Positions 35,819 through 45,005 of a stretch of DNA of 64,000 nt are shown here, in pieces. Where the stretch lies: positions 930,001 to 994,000 of the forward strand of contig NZ_VSLZ01000001.1 in NCBI RefSeq assembly GCF_010747475.1. The letters are read 5' to 3'. A program made the position numbers and the translations under genes. Positions within the stretch are counted from its first letter, which is position 1, and each line of letters starts with the position of its first letter. The notes beneath the pieces are model-generated. The model saw only the letters and a list, made by a program, of their open reading frames with translations. It was not told where the DNA came from and searched no databases. Source of the stretch: Halorussus sp. MSC15.2. Lineage in GTDB: Archaea > Halobacteriota > Halobacteria > Halobacteriales > Haladaptataceae.

Positions 35819-36667
35819 GTGACCCGACCGACCGTCCCCGACCGCACGCGCGTCGGCCGCACCGCCCTGACCGTCGCCGACCTCGCGGAGACGACCGACT
35901 TCTACCGCGACGTGGTCGGTCTCGCCGTCCAGTCGCGCGACGACGAGTCGGCCACGCTGGGCGTGGACGGGACGCCGCTGCTCGTGCTGTCGGAGAGCGA
36001 CGTGCCCGACCGCGACCCGGAGAGCGCAGGTCTCTACCACAACGCGTTCCGGGTTCCCTCGCGCGGTGCGCTCGGCGACGCGCTCCGCCGGGTACGCAAC
36101 CGCTGGCGACTCGACGGCGCGTCGGACCACCTCGTGAGCGAGGCGCTCTACCTCACCGACCCCGAGGACAACGGCGTCGAAATCTACCGCGACCGGCCGC
36201 GCGAGGAGTGGGAGTTCGGCGACGACGGGACGGTCCGCATGGACACGCTTCCGCTGGACGTGGACGCTCTCGTCGCCGACGCGAGCGGGACGCCCGACGC
36301 CGGGGCACCGCCGGGGACCGCAGTCGGACACGTCCACCTCGAAGTATCGTCGCTGGCCCGGTCACGCGAGTTCTACGTCGACACGCTGGGACTCGGTGTT
36401 CGAGCGGCCTACGGCGACTCCGCGCTCTTCGTCGCCGCGGGGGAGTACCACCATCATCTCGGACTGAACACGTGGCGGCGTCGGTCGCGCCCGGCCGCGG
36501 GCCGCGGGCTGGCGTGGTTCGAGTTGGTCGTCCCGGACGAGGACGCGCTCGCGGCGGTGCGGCGACGACTCGCGGACGCGGGCGAGTCGGTGACCGACCG
36601 CGACGACGGCGTGGCGGTCACCGACCCAGACGGCGTCTCCGTCCGGTTGCGGGTCGATTCGAACTGA
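35819..36667 (+). CDS. VOC-superfamily protein, catechol-2,3-dioxygenase-like (CatE-like), 282 aa
   Basis: Two tandem VOC modules are visible, residues about 10-125 and 165-280. The second has VGHVHLEVSS (His171/His173) and YHHHLGLNTW (His211-213) as likely metal ligands; the first has HLVSEALYLTDPEDNGVEIY with Glu121. The layout matches CatE-type extradiol dioxygenases, which open catechol or hydroquinone rings. It starts with GTG and is co-directional with the DoxX gene. With the HxlR regulator it suggests a quinone detoxification set. Confidence 0.88.
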   Translation: MTRPTVPDRTRVGRTALTVADLAETTDFYRDVVGLAVQSRDDESATLGVDGTPLLVLSESDVPDRDPESAGLYHNAFRVPSRGALGDALRRVRNRWRLDGASDHLVSEALYLTDPEDNGVEIYRDRPREEWEFGDDGTVRMDTLPLDVDALVADASGTPDAGAPPGTAVGHVHLEVSSLARSREFYVDTLGLGVRAAYGDSALFVAAGEYHHHLGLNTWRRRSRPAAGRGLAWFELVVPDEDALAAVRRRLADAGESVTDRDDGVAVTDPDGVSVRLRVDSN

Positions 36668-36798
36668 CGCTACGGCCGACGCGTTCTCGTCGGCCGTAAA
36701 CGCTTCCACTCGTCACGTCCTGCGTGTTACGTCAGCGGCGACCGGTGCGGACTGCCCGGTTCGCGCCGCGCGAAGTCGCGTTCGAGAGGTGACGACAG

Positions 36799-37182
36799 AT
36801 GTCAGACAGCTCGGCCAACGATATCCCCGAACAGCTCAAGAGCGCCTGTAGAACCGCTATCGGAGACGAACTCCGGAGCATCACCTACTTCACCGAGGAC
36901 GGCGAGGAGCAACTCTACCTCCGCGAGGACCTCGACCCCGGCGCGGACCTCGTGGGGTTCGCGGACAACGAGCGCCTCGGGTTCCGGACGCAGGCGGTGT
37001 ATCAGGACACCGAACTCGGCGGCTACCGGTTCAACATACGCGTGTTCGAGCGCGGCTACCTGACCCGGGTCATCGTCGGCGACCACGGCGCGTTCGTGAC
37101 GACGGACGAGATGGAGATGGACCTGTTCAAGGAACTCGCTTCGGCAGTCGAGTCCGTGCTCGCCGAAGAGGACCCGGAGTGA
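36799..37182 (+). CDS. DUF7522-like haloarchaeal protein, 127 aa
   Basis: An acidic soluble protein with a start helix (DIPEQLKSACRTAIGDELRSITYF), beta strands (EDGEEQLYLREDL, GGYRFNIRVFERGYLTRVIVGDHGAFVTTDE) and a C-terminal helix LFKELASAVESVL. The fold looks like a PAS/roadblock-sized sensor module. I recall similar proteins labelled DUF7522. It is a single gene between the VOC and Gfo/Idh genes. No function can be assigned. Confidence 0.75.
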   Translation: MSDSSANDIPEQLKSACRTAIGDELRSITYFTEDGEEQLYLREDLDPGADLVGFADNERLGFRTQAVYQDTELGGYRFNIRVFERGYLTRVIVGDHGAFVTTDEMEMDLFKELASAVESVLAEEDPE

Positions 37183-37282
37183 GAAATTCACTGGCCGACG
37201 ACCGGAACCGGGCGACTCCCGACGACCCGCATCGGACGACCTCCTGAAACATTAAGCGTCTCCCCCGAGTACCTCCGACGAC

Positions 37283-38452
37283 ATGACTGTTCGAGTCGGC
37301 GTTCTCGGGTACCGATTCATGGGGAAAGCCCACGCCAACGCCATGGCGCGACTGCCGATGTTCTTCCCGGACGCCCCGGACGTCGAGCGCCACGTCCTCG
37401 TCGGCCGCGACGAGGACGCGCTCGCGGACGCGGCCGACCGCCTCGGATTCGAGAACACGGCGACCGACTGGGAGGACGTGGTCGGGGAGGTGGACGCCTT
37501 CTACAACCTCGGTCCGAACCACGTCCACGTCGAACCCTCCGTCGCGGCGCTCGAAGCGGGCACCCCGGTCCTCTGCGAGAAACCGCTGGCGAACGACCTC
37601 GACGGGGCCGAGCGCATGGCCGACGCCGCCGAAGATGCCAGCGTGCCGACCGCCACCGCGTTCAACTACCGGTTCGTCCCGGCCATCCGGTACGCGAAGA
37701 ATCTGGTCGAAGACGGCGCTCTCGGTGAAATTCGTCACTTCCGCGGGCGGTACCTACAGGACTGGCTGGCTGACCCCGAGGCCCCGTGGTCGTGGCGCAA
37801 CTCCGCGGAGATGGCCGGGAGCGGGGCGCTGGGCGACTTGGGTGCCCACACCGTCGACCTCGCCCGGTTCCTCGTCGGCGACGTGGAACGCGTCTCGGGC
37901 CACCTCCGGACGTTCGTAGACGAGCGCCCGGTCGAGGGTGAGGCGGGCGAGGACACGAGTGGCGAACCCGAGACCCGGCCCGTCACGGTGGACGACGCCT
38001 ACTCCGCGCAGGCCGAACTGGAGGGCGGCGTAATGGCGACCTTCGAGGCCTCGCGGTTCGCGACCGGCCACAAGAACGACCACACCATCGAAATTCAGGG
38101 GACGGAGGGGAGCCTGAAGTTCTCGCTCGAACGACTGAACGAGTTGGCGGTCCTCCGCGAGGGGAACCGCGGGTACGAGACGATTCTGGTGACCGAGGAA
38201 GACGACCCCTACGTCGAGCACTGGTGGCCGCCGGGTCACGTCCTCGGTTGGGAACACACCTTCGTCCACGAGAACTACGAGTTCCTCTCGGCGGTGGACG
38301 GCGCGGCGTCGGAGATGAGGAGCGGAGGCGGTGAAACCGCCGACGGGTCGGGCGACTACCACCCGAACTTCGAGGACGGACTGGCGGTCCAGCGCGTCCT
38401 CTCGGCGATTCAGGAGAGCGACGAGCGCGGCGAGTGGGTCGAAGTAGCATAG
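37283..38452 (+). CDS. Gfo/Idh/MocA-family NAD(P)-dependent oxidoreductase, 389 aa
   Basis: An N-terminal Rossmann fold starts VRVGVLGYRFMGKAHANAM, the family lysine lies in LCEKPLAND (Lys100), and the C-terminal half carries NYRFVPAIRYAKN, LGDLGAHTVDLARFLVG and GTEGSLKFSLERLNEL. These enzymes oxidise inositol, glucose-type sugars or sugar derivatives. The nearby TIM-barrel isomerase/epimerase (33122) suggests a shared pathway, though other genes intervene. A cattaag box about 30 bp upstream supports the ATG. A small Gly/Glu-rich insert near residue 345 looks degenerate. Confidence 0.93.
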   Translation: MTVRVGVLGYRFMGKAHANAMARLPMFFPDAPDVERHVLVGRDEDALADAADRLGFENTATDWEDVVGEVDAFYNLGPNHVHVEPSVAALEAGTPVLCEKPLANDLDGAERMADAAEDASVPTATAFNYRFVPAIRYAKNLVEDGALGEIRHFRGRYLQDWLADPEAPWSWRNSAEMAGSGALGDLGAHTVDLARFLVGDVERVSGHLRTFVDERPVEGEAGEDTSGEPETRPVTVDDAYSAQAELEGGVMATFEASRFATGHKNDHTIEIQGTEGSLKFSLERLNELAVLREGNRGYETILVTEEDDPYVEHWWPPGHVLGWEHTFVHENYEFLSAVDGAASEMRSGGGETADGSGDYHPNFEDGLAVQRVLSAIQESDERGEWVEVA

Positions 38453-38474
38453 TTCGTCCGGCGGCGAGCCGTTT

Positions 38475-38930
38475 TCACTCTATCTCTTCCGCGTCCTCGC
38501 CGAATCTGGTGGCTTCGACGAACTGCCGGGAGAGGAAGTCCTCCAGCAGAAGGAACACGTTGTACAGCACCGTGGCCTGAAACCCCACGAGCGGGAAGGC
38601 GAACCACCCCGGCGTCGAGTGGGTGACGACGAACCGGACCAGCAGGTAGGCCACGACGAGGTTGCCCAGCGTCGAAACCACGTGCACCATCGAGGTGACG
38701 ACGAGGGGCGTTTCGTCGGATTCCGGTTCTCTGACTATCTCTCGAAACGCCACCGCCCCGAGAACCCCGAAGCCGAGTATCGCGCCGAACGCCAGCAGGA
38801 GGATGTGAAAGAGGTCCGGCGTCTGGACCTTGTATATCAGCATCGCCCCCGACCCCCAGATGGTGAGCGTGTAGCCGTAGGCCTCCGACTCGGCGGTGAG
38901 GTTGTGGGCGAGTCGGCTCCTCGCGTCCAT
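38475..38930 (-). CDS. Four-helix membrane protein, 151 aa
   Basis: Hydrophobic segments lie at about residues 22-45, 48-65, 78-100 and 108-128. They are preceded by a soluble N-terminus (MDARSRLAHNLTAESEAYGY) and followed by an acidic tail. No conserved catalytic residues are visible. It is convergent with the oxidoreductase gene and separated by 22 bp. I do not recognise the family with confidence. Confidence 0.75.
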   Translation of the reverse strand: MDARSRLAHNLTAESEAYGYTLTIWGSGAMLIYKVQTPDLFHILLLAFGAILGFGVLGAVAFREIVREPESDETPLVVTSMVHVVSTLGNLVVAYLLVRFVVTHSTPGWFAFPLVGFQATVLYNVFLLLEDFLSRQFVEATRFGEDAEEIE

Positions 38931-39047
38931 CGACGGGAGTGAACACGGGCAACTCCTTTGGCTTGCTGGGCGGACCGCGCAACGGCCCCTGTCGGTCAGA
39001 ACTCCCGAGCGCGCTCGCCGGTCAGCATTCTCGGACCTCCTCGCCGG

Positions 39048-39898
39048 TCAGAACTCCCGGACTCCTTCGTCGGTGACGACCGCGTCGAGCAGGTCGGTCG
39101 GCGTCGCGTCGTAGGCCGGATTCTCCACCGAGAAGCCCTCCGCGGGTTCCAGCAGGACCTCGCTGGGCGACCGGAAGTCGTTCTCGAACCGGAAGCCCTC
39201 GCCGACGAGTTTCGCCGACGACCCGACGACGGTCACGGGGACGTCCACTCGGTCGGCGGTCGCGGCCAGCGGGAACGTGCCGATTCGGTTGTAGAGGGTG
39301 TCACCGACGATGCAGTCCATGCCCAACAGCACGCGGTCGCACTCGGGGAGGAAGTGGCCGGACGCCCCGTCCACGACGAGGTGGGCGTCCACGCGGTCCA
39401 TCTCGGCGAGGACGCGGGCGGTCTTGCGCCCGAGGTAGCGCGGCCGGGCCTCCGTGACGTACACCGTGAGATAGCGACCTTCGGAGACGGCCTGCTCGAT
39501 GGTCTCCAGCACCGTCGAGGAGTAGTCGTGAGTCAGAATCGTCGCGCCGTCCTCCACGAACTCCACGGCGTTCTCGGCCGCTCGGCGCTTGGCGGTCTCG
39601 ACCTGCTCGACCACGTCCTCCACTGCCTCGCCGAGTGCGTCCTTCGCGTCCACGACGTCTCGACGTCGGCGTCCTCGACCATCGAGACGATGGCGCGCTG
39701 GGTCGTCACCAGCGACGCGTGAGAGGGGTTGGCTCGCCGGAGCGCGGAGGAGTTGCGTTCGAGGTCGCGCTCGAAGTCCTCGACCGAGGCGAACTCGCGC
39801 TCGCGGAGGTCCTCCAGCGCGCGGGCGGCCTTCACGGCGACCACGGAGGAGCTGTGGGTCTGCATCTCCCGAATCTCCTCGACCGTCTCGTCTATCAT
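39048..39898 (-). pseudogene. eIF-2B alpha/beta/delta-family gene with a one-base frameshift
   Basis: The N-terminal part (MIDETVEEIREMQTHSSS, LEDLREREFASVEDFERDL, NPSHASLVTTQRAI) reads in one frame from the ATG at 39898. The C-terminal part (VVDAKDALGEAVEDVVEQ, TILTHDYSSTVLETI, VLLGMDCIVGDTLYNRIGTFPLA) reads in another down to 39048. The switch is at about 39656-39659, where one missing base between gag and gtcgtg on the coding strand would restore a 283-residue protein; 851 nt is exactly one short. Family members include ribose-1,5-bisphosphate isomerases. Either a real frameshift or a sequencing error. Confidence 0.82.
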
Positions 39899-40393
39899 AC
39901 AGAAACGGTCTCCGCCGCGGGCCAAATGTCTTGCCTCTCCGGGCGCGAGCGACCCGTTCGCGGGGTCGGCACGTCGTCGTTCCGAGATTCACGGGCGGCG
40001 TGTCTCCTGTCGAGCCATCGATTCCGTCGCCCGAGGGCACTGCTTTGCCTCCCCGACTGACCGAACCACCCGTTCCACGTGGTGCCCACGACCAACTCTT
40101 CGAACGAACTGCTCCGCTCTGTCGTTCTCGGACATCGGATTCGTGCTTCAGTCGGTGGTCTTCTGGACGGCTATCCCTCTCGATTACCGGATTTGGGTAT
40201 ATACTATAGCTCTAAAATATATACTATCGGGTCCTACAGCGACTACCAAAGAGGACCGAGTAGGCAGGACCTTCAGGAAACCCGGACGGAAACCGGACCA
40301 TCGAATCTCGTGCTCGCGGAACCGTCCTACCGGACCACCACCACGACGGTTCGCGGCGACAGTAGAAAGTACGCGCCCCATGTACCACCGCGT
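39899..40393. other. Intergenic region, 495 bp, with a short AT-rich core
   Basis: No supported gene. Near the middle, tatatactat occurs twice (40198-40207 and 40218-40227), 20 bp apart, in a short AT-rich patch that looks promoter-like. The reading frame of the next gene is open back to 40079, but the upstream part lacks coding character. Confidence 0.45.
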
Positions 40394-40741
40394 ATGACCG
40401 CAGTTCGCTACTACTGCCCGCGGTGCGGGGCCATCGCCGAACTCGACCGGGAGGGGTACCTCGCGGACAAGTGCGTGACGCCCGTTCCCCTCGACGGGTG
40501 GGAGTACGCCGACGCGTACGACGACTTCGACGATAGCGCGGCCGACGGCGTCGAAATCGTCTGCGGGGCGGCGGAGACGGAGGGCGAAGGCTGTGGCGAC
40601 GTCTACTACCTGAGTTTCGTGAAGTTCGAGGACGGCGAGGAGGTGGACCCGAAGGAACGGTCGTTCGTTCCGCCCTCGGTGGACGGTCCCTCGATAGGAG
40701 AGTCGGAGGACGACGGGCCGCGATTCGACTTCGAGCCGTAA
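40394..40741 (+). CDS. Acidic zinc-ribbon protein, conserved haloarchaeal, 115 aa
   Basis: Begins TAVRYYCPRCGAIAELDREGYL with CPRC at residues 8-11; further cysteines (DKCV, VCGAAETEGEGCGDVYYLSFV) could complete one zinc site. The C-terminus is acidic and Pro/Ser-rich, probably disordered. The ATG at 40394 is chosen because upstream codons lack coding character. Function unknown. Confidence 0.75.
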   Translation: MTAVRYYCPRCGAIAELDREGYLADKCVTPVPLDGWEYADAYDDFDDSAADGVEIVCGAAETEGEGCGDVYYLSFVKFEDGEEVDPKERSFVPPSVDGPSIGESEDDGPRFDFEP

Positions 40742-40773
40742 TCGCGGTCCACGGCCCGCCGCATCTACAGTTT

Positions 40774-40956
40774 TCAGTCCTCGTCGTCGGCCGATTCACT
40801 GTCGGCGCGCCGTTTCAGGTACTGGTCGAGGAGTTCTCGGATGGCGGCCTCGCGGTTCTCCCGGTGGTCCGCGAACGCGATGTCGTCGATTCGTTCGAGT
40901 TCCCCCTCGTCGAGTTCGAGCGTGACCGTCTCCATGTCGAGGTGGTCCTGATGCAT
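40774..40956 (-). CDS. Ribbon-helix-helix (CopG-like) DNA-binding protein, 60 aa
   Basis: The core METVTLELDEGELERIDDIAF followed by HRENREAAIRELLDQYLKRR is a classic beta-strand/helix/helix ribbon-helix-helix domain. A TATA-like run (aataaatt, 40984-40991) lies about 30 bp upstream of the ATG at 40956, favouring a leaderless start there; a later ATG at 40935 would give a shorter protein starting METVTLEL. No toxin gene is adjacent, so it is probably a stand-alone regulator. Confidence 0.82.
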   Translation of the reverse strand: MHQDHLDMETVTLELDEGELERIDDIAFADHRENREAAIRELLDQYLKRRADSESADDED

Positions 40957-41140
40957 ATTGGGAATCCACCGAAGCACGGACACAAATAAATTCGTCAGAC
41001 GGGCGGCCGACGCCGACCGAACGTGAACAGCTACTGGGTGAAACGAGAACGCAAATCCGGAAGAAGAGAAGTCGGAGACGGAGAAGACCGCAGACGAAGA
41101 ACGAGAGAAGAGGTAGTAGCGTAAATCGCGTGTTTTCAGT

Positions 41141-41335
41141 TTACTGCTGGACGGCCGGAGCGACCGGCGTCTCGGACGGCGTCCGGACGAACATCGCGTG
41201 ACCTATCATCCCGACCGAGACCATGCCGGCGAGCGGGACGGCGGTCGTGAGACCGAATCCGACGACGGTGAGGAGGGCAGTCAGGCCGAGGAGTGCGAGC
41301 GGGATTAGACCGAGAATCAAATCATAATAATTCAT
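41141..41335 (-). CDS. Small two-helix membrane protein, 64 aa
   Basis: Starts MNYYDLILGLIPLALLGLTALL, with a second hydrophobic helix TTAVPLAGMVSVGMIGHAMFV and a short polar tail. The same layout recurs as small haloarchaeal DUF proteins. It is divergent from the CAP-domain gene, and the gap between them is AT-rich with TATA-like runs for each. Function unknown. Confidence 0.78.
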   Translation of the reverse strand: MNYYDLILGLIPLALLGLTALLTVVGFGLTTAVPLAGMVSVGMIGHAMFVRTPSETPVAPAVQQ

Positions 41336-41405
41336 CGTACTATATACTACGCCACACGGGTATATAAATCTGCAGGGTTGGAGACGGAACGGATGGTAGT
41401 ATGTT

Positions 41406-42218
41406 ATGCATAAGTTATGGCTCTCGCGGACGGTCGTACCGAAGAGTCGAACTGAAACGCGACTAGCCGGACGATTTTCGTCTCTCGCGGCCGATAGCGT
41501 GGTCTGTACGGTCAGGGAGCTACTGCTCCGAATCTACGACCGCTCTCCCGATGCCGTCACAGTCGGCATTGCGGTCGTCGTGCTGTCCAGCGCGTTACTC
41601 GGTGCAACGTCGCCAGCTATCGCGGATTCTATAGATGGAACTGATTCTATTGAGTCTTCTCCGGAGTCCAGTAAGACGGTTATCGCTGCAAATCAATCGG
41701 GTTCCGACGCGGCGACTCGGCAAGCGAACGAGACGACGCAGTTCTCCCGCGAGCGAGTCAGACGGCTCGTTCACCGATTCGTCAACCGCGAGCGGGCACA
41801 GCGCGGTCTCGACCCGCTGGCACTCAACGAGACGCTATCGAGGATTGAGCGATACCACAGTAGAGACATGGCCGAGAGCGACTACTTCGCTCACGTCTCC
41901 CCGGGTAACGAGACGCTGACCGACCGATACGACCGTTTCGGCTTCGAGTGTCGAGTGTCGGTCGGGGAGAACCGATACGCCACGGGAGCGGAGAACATCG
42001 CCTACACGTACTACGAGGAGTCGGTAGACGTGGGTAACCGGACGGTCACGTACTCCACGCCAAAACAACTCGCACGGGGAATCGTCGCGCAGTGGATGAA
42101 CTCGTCGTCCCACCGGAAGAACCTCTTGCGGCCGTACTGGCGTCGCGAGGGCATCGGCATCGCGACGGAGGAGACGCCGACCGGGACTCGGGTGTACGTG
42201 ACCCAGAACTTCTGTTAG
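41406..42218 (+). CDS. Secreted or membrane-anchored CAP (SCP/PR-1) domain protein, 270 aa
   Basis: After a basic N-terminus, a hydrophobic segment VTVGIAVVVLSSALLGATSPAIA (about residues 51-73) forms a signal sequence or anchor, then a Ser/Thr-rich linker with N-glycosylation-type sites. The CAP domain follows: RFVNRERAQRGLDPLALNE, YHSRDMAESDYFAHVSPG, AENIAYTYYEE and IVAQWMNSSSHRKNLLRPYW, ending in YVTQNFC. CAP proteins bind lipids or act as proteases and are exported. A gtatataaat box lies about 30 bp upstream of the ATG. Confidence 0.88.
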   Translation: MHKLWLSRTVVPKSRTETRLAGRFSSLAADSVVCTVRELLLRIYDRSPDAVTVGIAVVVLSSALLGATSPAIADSIDGTDSIESSPESSKTVIAANQSGSDAATRQANETTQFSRERVRRLVHRFVNRERAQRGLDPLALNETLSRIERYHSRDMAESDYFAHVSPGNETLTDRYDRFGFECRVSVGENRYATGAENIAYTYYEESVDVGNRTVTYSTPKQLARGIVAQWMNSSSHRKNLLRPYWRREGIGIATEETPTGTRVYVTQNFC

Positions 42219-42348
42219 GGCAGGTCGTCTCGGCGCGCCGTCACTCGCTCGGCGAGGAAAGCGCCACCGAACACGCTCCGATAACTGGACAGGTTCGGAG
42301 AACACGCGTCAGGAAGCGAGCCATAGACGATGGCTACGCGAGGTCGGA

Positions 42349-43830
42349 CTACCCTTTGATGTTACAGACCGGGAACGTCCGGGCTACCTTGTCGCCGATG
42401 CCGAGCGCGTCCGAGACCCGGACCACTTCGTCCACGTCCTTGTAGACGCCGGGCGCTTCCTCGGCGACGGTCGCGCCGCTCTGTGCCTTGACGTAGATGT
42501 GTTCCTGTTCGAGGTCGTCCTGCACGTCGCCGCCCCAGAAGTCCTGCTTGGCCTGCGTCCGACTCATCGTCCGGCCCGCGCCGTGGGCGGTCGAACCGAA
42601 CGTGAGGTCCATCGAGTCCTCGCCGCCCCGGAGGACGTAGCTCCCCGCGCCCATGCTCCCGGGGATGATGATGGGTTGGCCTACGTCGAGGTACGCGCCG
42701 GGGACCTCCTCGTGGTCCGCGGGGAACGCGCGGGTCGCGCCCTTCCGGTGGACGTAGAGTTCGCGCTCCTCCCCTCCCTCGACCGAATGGGTCTCCTTCT
42801 TGGCGATGTTGTGGGCCACGTCGTAGAGCAGGTCCATGCCGAGCGACTCCCAGTCCGAGTCGAAGACCTTCTCGAACACCTGCCGGGTCCGGTGCATGAT
42901 GAGTTGGCGGTTCACCCACGCGAAGTTGATGGACGCGCACATCGCGTCGTAGTAGTCCTCGGCGAGTTGGCTCCCGGCGGGCGCGGCGGCGAGTTCCTTG
43001 TCGGGCAACTGCGAGAGCAACCCGGCGTGGGCCTTCTCGATGTCCCGGAGGTAGTCGGTGCAGACCTGATGGCCCAGTCCCCTGCTCCCGCAGTGGATGA
43101 GGACGACGATTTGGCCCTCTTCGAGTCCGTAGGCGTCGGCCACGTCGTCGAGATACGTGTCGGTCACACGCTGGACTTCGAGGAAGTGGTTGCCCGACCC
43201 GAGGCTCCCTATCTGGTTCTTGCCGCGGTCCTTGGCCTTCTGGGACACCTTCGAGGGGTCGCTGTCGTGGCGCACGCCTTCGTCCTCGCAGTGGGCCAAG
43301 TCCTCCTCGACGGCCCACCCCTCTTCGAGCGCCCACTCCATCCCCCGGTCGAGGATGGCCTCCACGGTGTCGATGTCGCCCTCCACGACGCCGCCGCCGC
43401 CGAGTCCGGAGGGAATGTTCGCGAAGAGGGCGTCCACGAGTTCCTCTTCGCGGCCCCGAACGTCCTCGTACGTGAGGTCGGTCTTCATCATCCTGACGCC
43501 GCAGTTGATGTCGTAGCCGACCGCTCCGGGCGAGATACAGCCCTCCTCGGCGTCGATTCCGGCCACGCCGCCGACGGGGAAGCCGTACCCCTGATGGCCG
43601 TCGGGCATGCAGACGTTGTACTTCCGGACGCCCGGCAGGTGAGTGGAGTTCCGCAACTGTTCGAGGGTCTTGTCGTCGGCTATCTGGTCGAGCAGGGTCT
43701 CGCTCGCGAGGACGCGCGCCGGAGCGCGCATGTCGCCTTCCTGCGGAATCTCCCAGACGTAGTCGCGCACCTTGCGGAGGGTGACCTCTCCGGCGTCGTA
43801 GGTGGTGTCTCCGTCGTCGTTCGCGGTCAT
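42349..43830 (-). CDS. rtcB: RNA-splicing ligase RtcB (3'-phosphate/5'-OH ligase)
   Basis: RtcB joins tRNA exon halves after intron excision using GTP and Mn2+. The 493-residue product has Cys110 in GYDINCGVR and the nearby metal site, GSGNHFLEV with His215, the IHCGSRGLGHQV loop and the guanylylated His416 in FGSTAHGAGR, and ends KG. All catalytic residues are in place. It lies last in a run with archease and a DoxX protein; the DoxX stop is 5 bp upstream of its start. Confidence 0.97.
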   Translation of the reverse strand: MTANDDGDTTYDAGEVTLRKVRDYVWEIPQEGDMRAPARVLASETLLDQIADDKTLEQLRNSTHLPGVRKYNVCMPDGHQGYGFPVGGVAGIDAEEGCISPGAVGYDINCGVRMMKTDLTYEDVRGREEELVDALFANIPSGLGGGGVVEGDIDTVEAILDRGMEWALEEGWAVEEDLAHCEDEGVRHDSDPSKVSQKAKDRGKNQIGSLGSGNHFLEVQRVTDTYLDDVADAYGLEEGQIVVLIHCGSRGLGHQVCTDYLRDIEKAHAGLLSQLPDKELAAAPAGSQLAEDYYDAMCASINFAWVNRQLIMHRTRQVFEKVFDSDWESLGMDLLYDVAHNIAKKETHSVEGGEERELYVHRKGATRAFPADHEEVPGAYLDVGQPIIIPGSMGAGSYVLRGGEDSMDLTFGSTAHGAGRTMSRTQAKQDFWGGDVQDDLEQEHIYVKAQSGATVAEEAPGVYKDVDEVVRVSDALGIGDKVARTFPVCNIKG

Positions 43831-43835
43831 ACTCG

Positions 43836-44939
43836 TCAGTTGGTCGTCCTACCGGAATACGTTTCGCCATCGGTCTCGCCGCGCGAGGCGTCGACAGACG
43901 CGCGCTCCCTTAGCCAGTCGTCCACCGCGAGCGGACCCGGTCCCGTGATGAACAGCATCGACACCATCCCGAAGAGGGTGACGTGGGCCAACACCGGGTC
44001 GTCGGCCAGTCCGAACAGCGTCAGGGTCAGCATCGTGAACGCCGTCGCCGCGGTGGCTCTGGTGAACAGGCCGACGAACAATGCGAACCCGACGGCCATC
44101 TCGGTCAGTCCCGCGCCGACGACCCAGAGACCGGGGTCCACGGGGACCACGGCGGTCAGGTCGTACTTCTCGACCACCGCGAGCGCCGGGCCGGGCGCGA
44201 ACAGCTTCTGGGTGAACCCGAGGTAGAAGAAGTTGAACCCCAGCGCGAGTCGGACCAGCGTCGGGGCGTACTCGTCGTACGGTTCGGTCCGGGCGTTCAG
44301 CCACGACGCCGCTCCGTGGACCGGGTCGAGGCGACCGTAGAGGGTGCCCTCCGCGTCGGCGACCCGCTGGAGCATCTGGTCGGCGCTGGGTCGGCCGCCC
44401 CCGAGCAGCACGAGCGCGAGGAACCCGCCGACGTACTCGCTGGCGAGGACGAGCGCGGGGTCGGCCAGCAGGCCGAAGGCGTAGACGAGCAGGCCGACCA
44501 GCGCGACCACTCGCGTCGCCAGTCCGAACAGCAGGAGGAAGCCGATGCCGACCTGCAGGACCCGCGCCTCGGCGTGGACGACCGGACTGAAGAAGTAGCC
44601 CGCGAACCCCGCGCCGACGAGCGGAAGCCCGATGGAGAGTCTGAGCATCCACGGGACGAGGTCGCCGTAGCCCCGGAGCGTCTCGCGCAGGACGTCGAAG
44701 TCGCGCTCGGCCGGGCGGAACCGGAGGTAGGCGAGCAGCGCGGCGACGACCGCGAGCGCACCGCCGCCCAGCAGCGCGGCGTTGAACGGGTCGGCGACCA
44801 CGTCCAGCAGGAACGCGAGCGCGTCCTTCACGTCGGCCGCGCTATCGACCACGTACCGGACGTGCGCGCTGGCGGTCCCGGAGACCGAGAGGAGGAGGAC
44901 CGCGAACGAGAGCGGGAGCGTCGGACGTCGCCAGTTCAT
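43836..44939 (-). CDS. DoxX-type multi-pass membrane protein, 367 aa
   Basis: Begins with a signal-like hydrophobic helix (LPLSFAVLLLSVSGTASA) and contains about eight further helices. Two repeats resemble DoxX units, for example LRLSIGLPLVGAGFAGYFF and LVRLALGFNFFYLGFTQKLFAPG. The second half fits the DoxX/SURF4 core. It lies between archease and rtcB on the same strand, 5 bp before rtcB and 66 bp after archease. Its function is unknown; a membrane thiol or quinone role is the family guess. Confidence 0.82.
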   Translation of the reverse strand: MNWRRPTLPLSFAVLLLSVSGTASAHVRYVVDSAADVKDALAFLLDVVADPFNAALLGGGALAVVAALLAYLRFRPAERDFDVLRETLRGYGDLVPWMLRLSIGLPLVGAGFAGYFFSPVVHAEARVLQVGIGFLLLFGLATRVVALVGLLVYAFGLLADPALVLASEYVGGFLALVLLGGGRPSADQMLQRVADAEGTLYGRLDPVHGAASWLNARTEPYDEYAPTLVRLALGFNFFYLGFTQKLFAPGPALAVVEKYDLTAVVPVDPGLWVVGAGLTEMAVGFALFVGLFTRATAATAFTMLTLTLFGLADDPVLAHVTLFGMVSMLFITGPGPLAVDDWLRERASVDASRGETDGETYSGRTTN

Positions 44940-45005
44940 ATCGCGTTCGACGCCCCCGCAGGCCGTAAAAGCCGGGTCTCGTTCACGGGTCGAAGCGCGT
45001 CTCGT

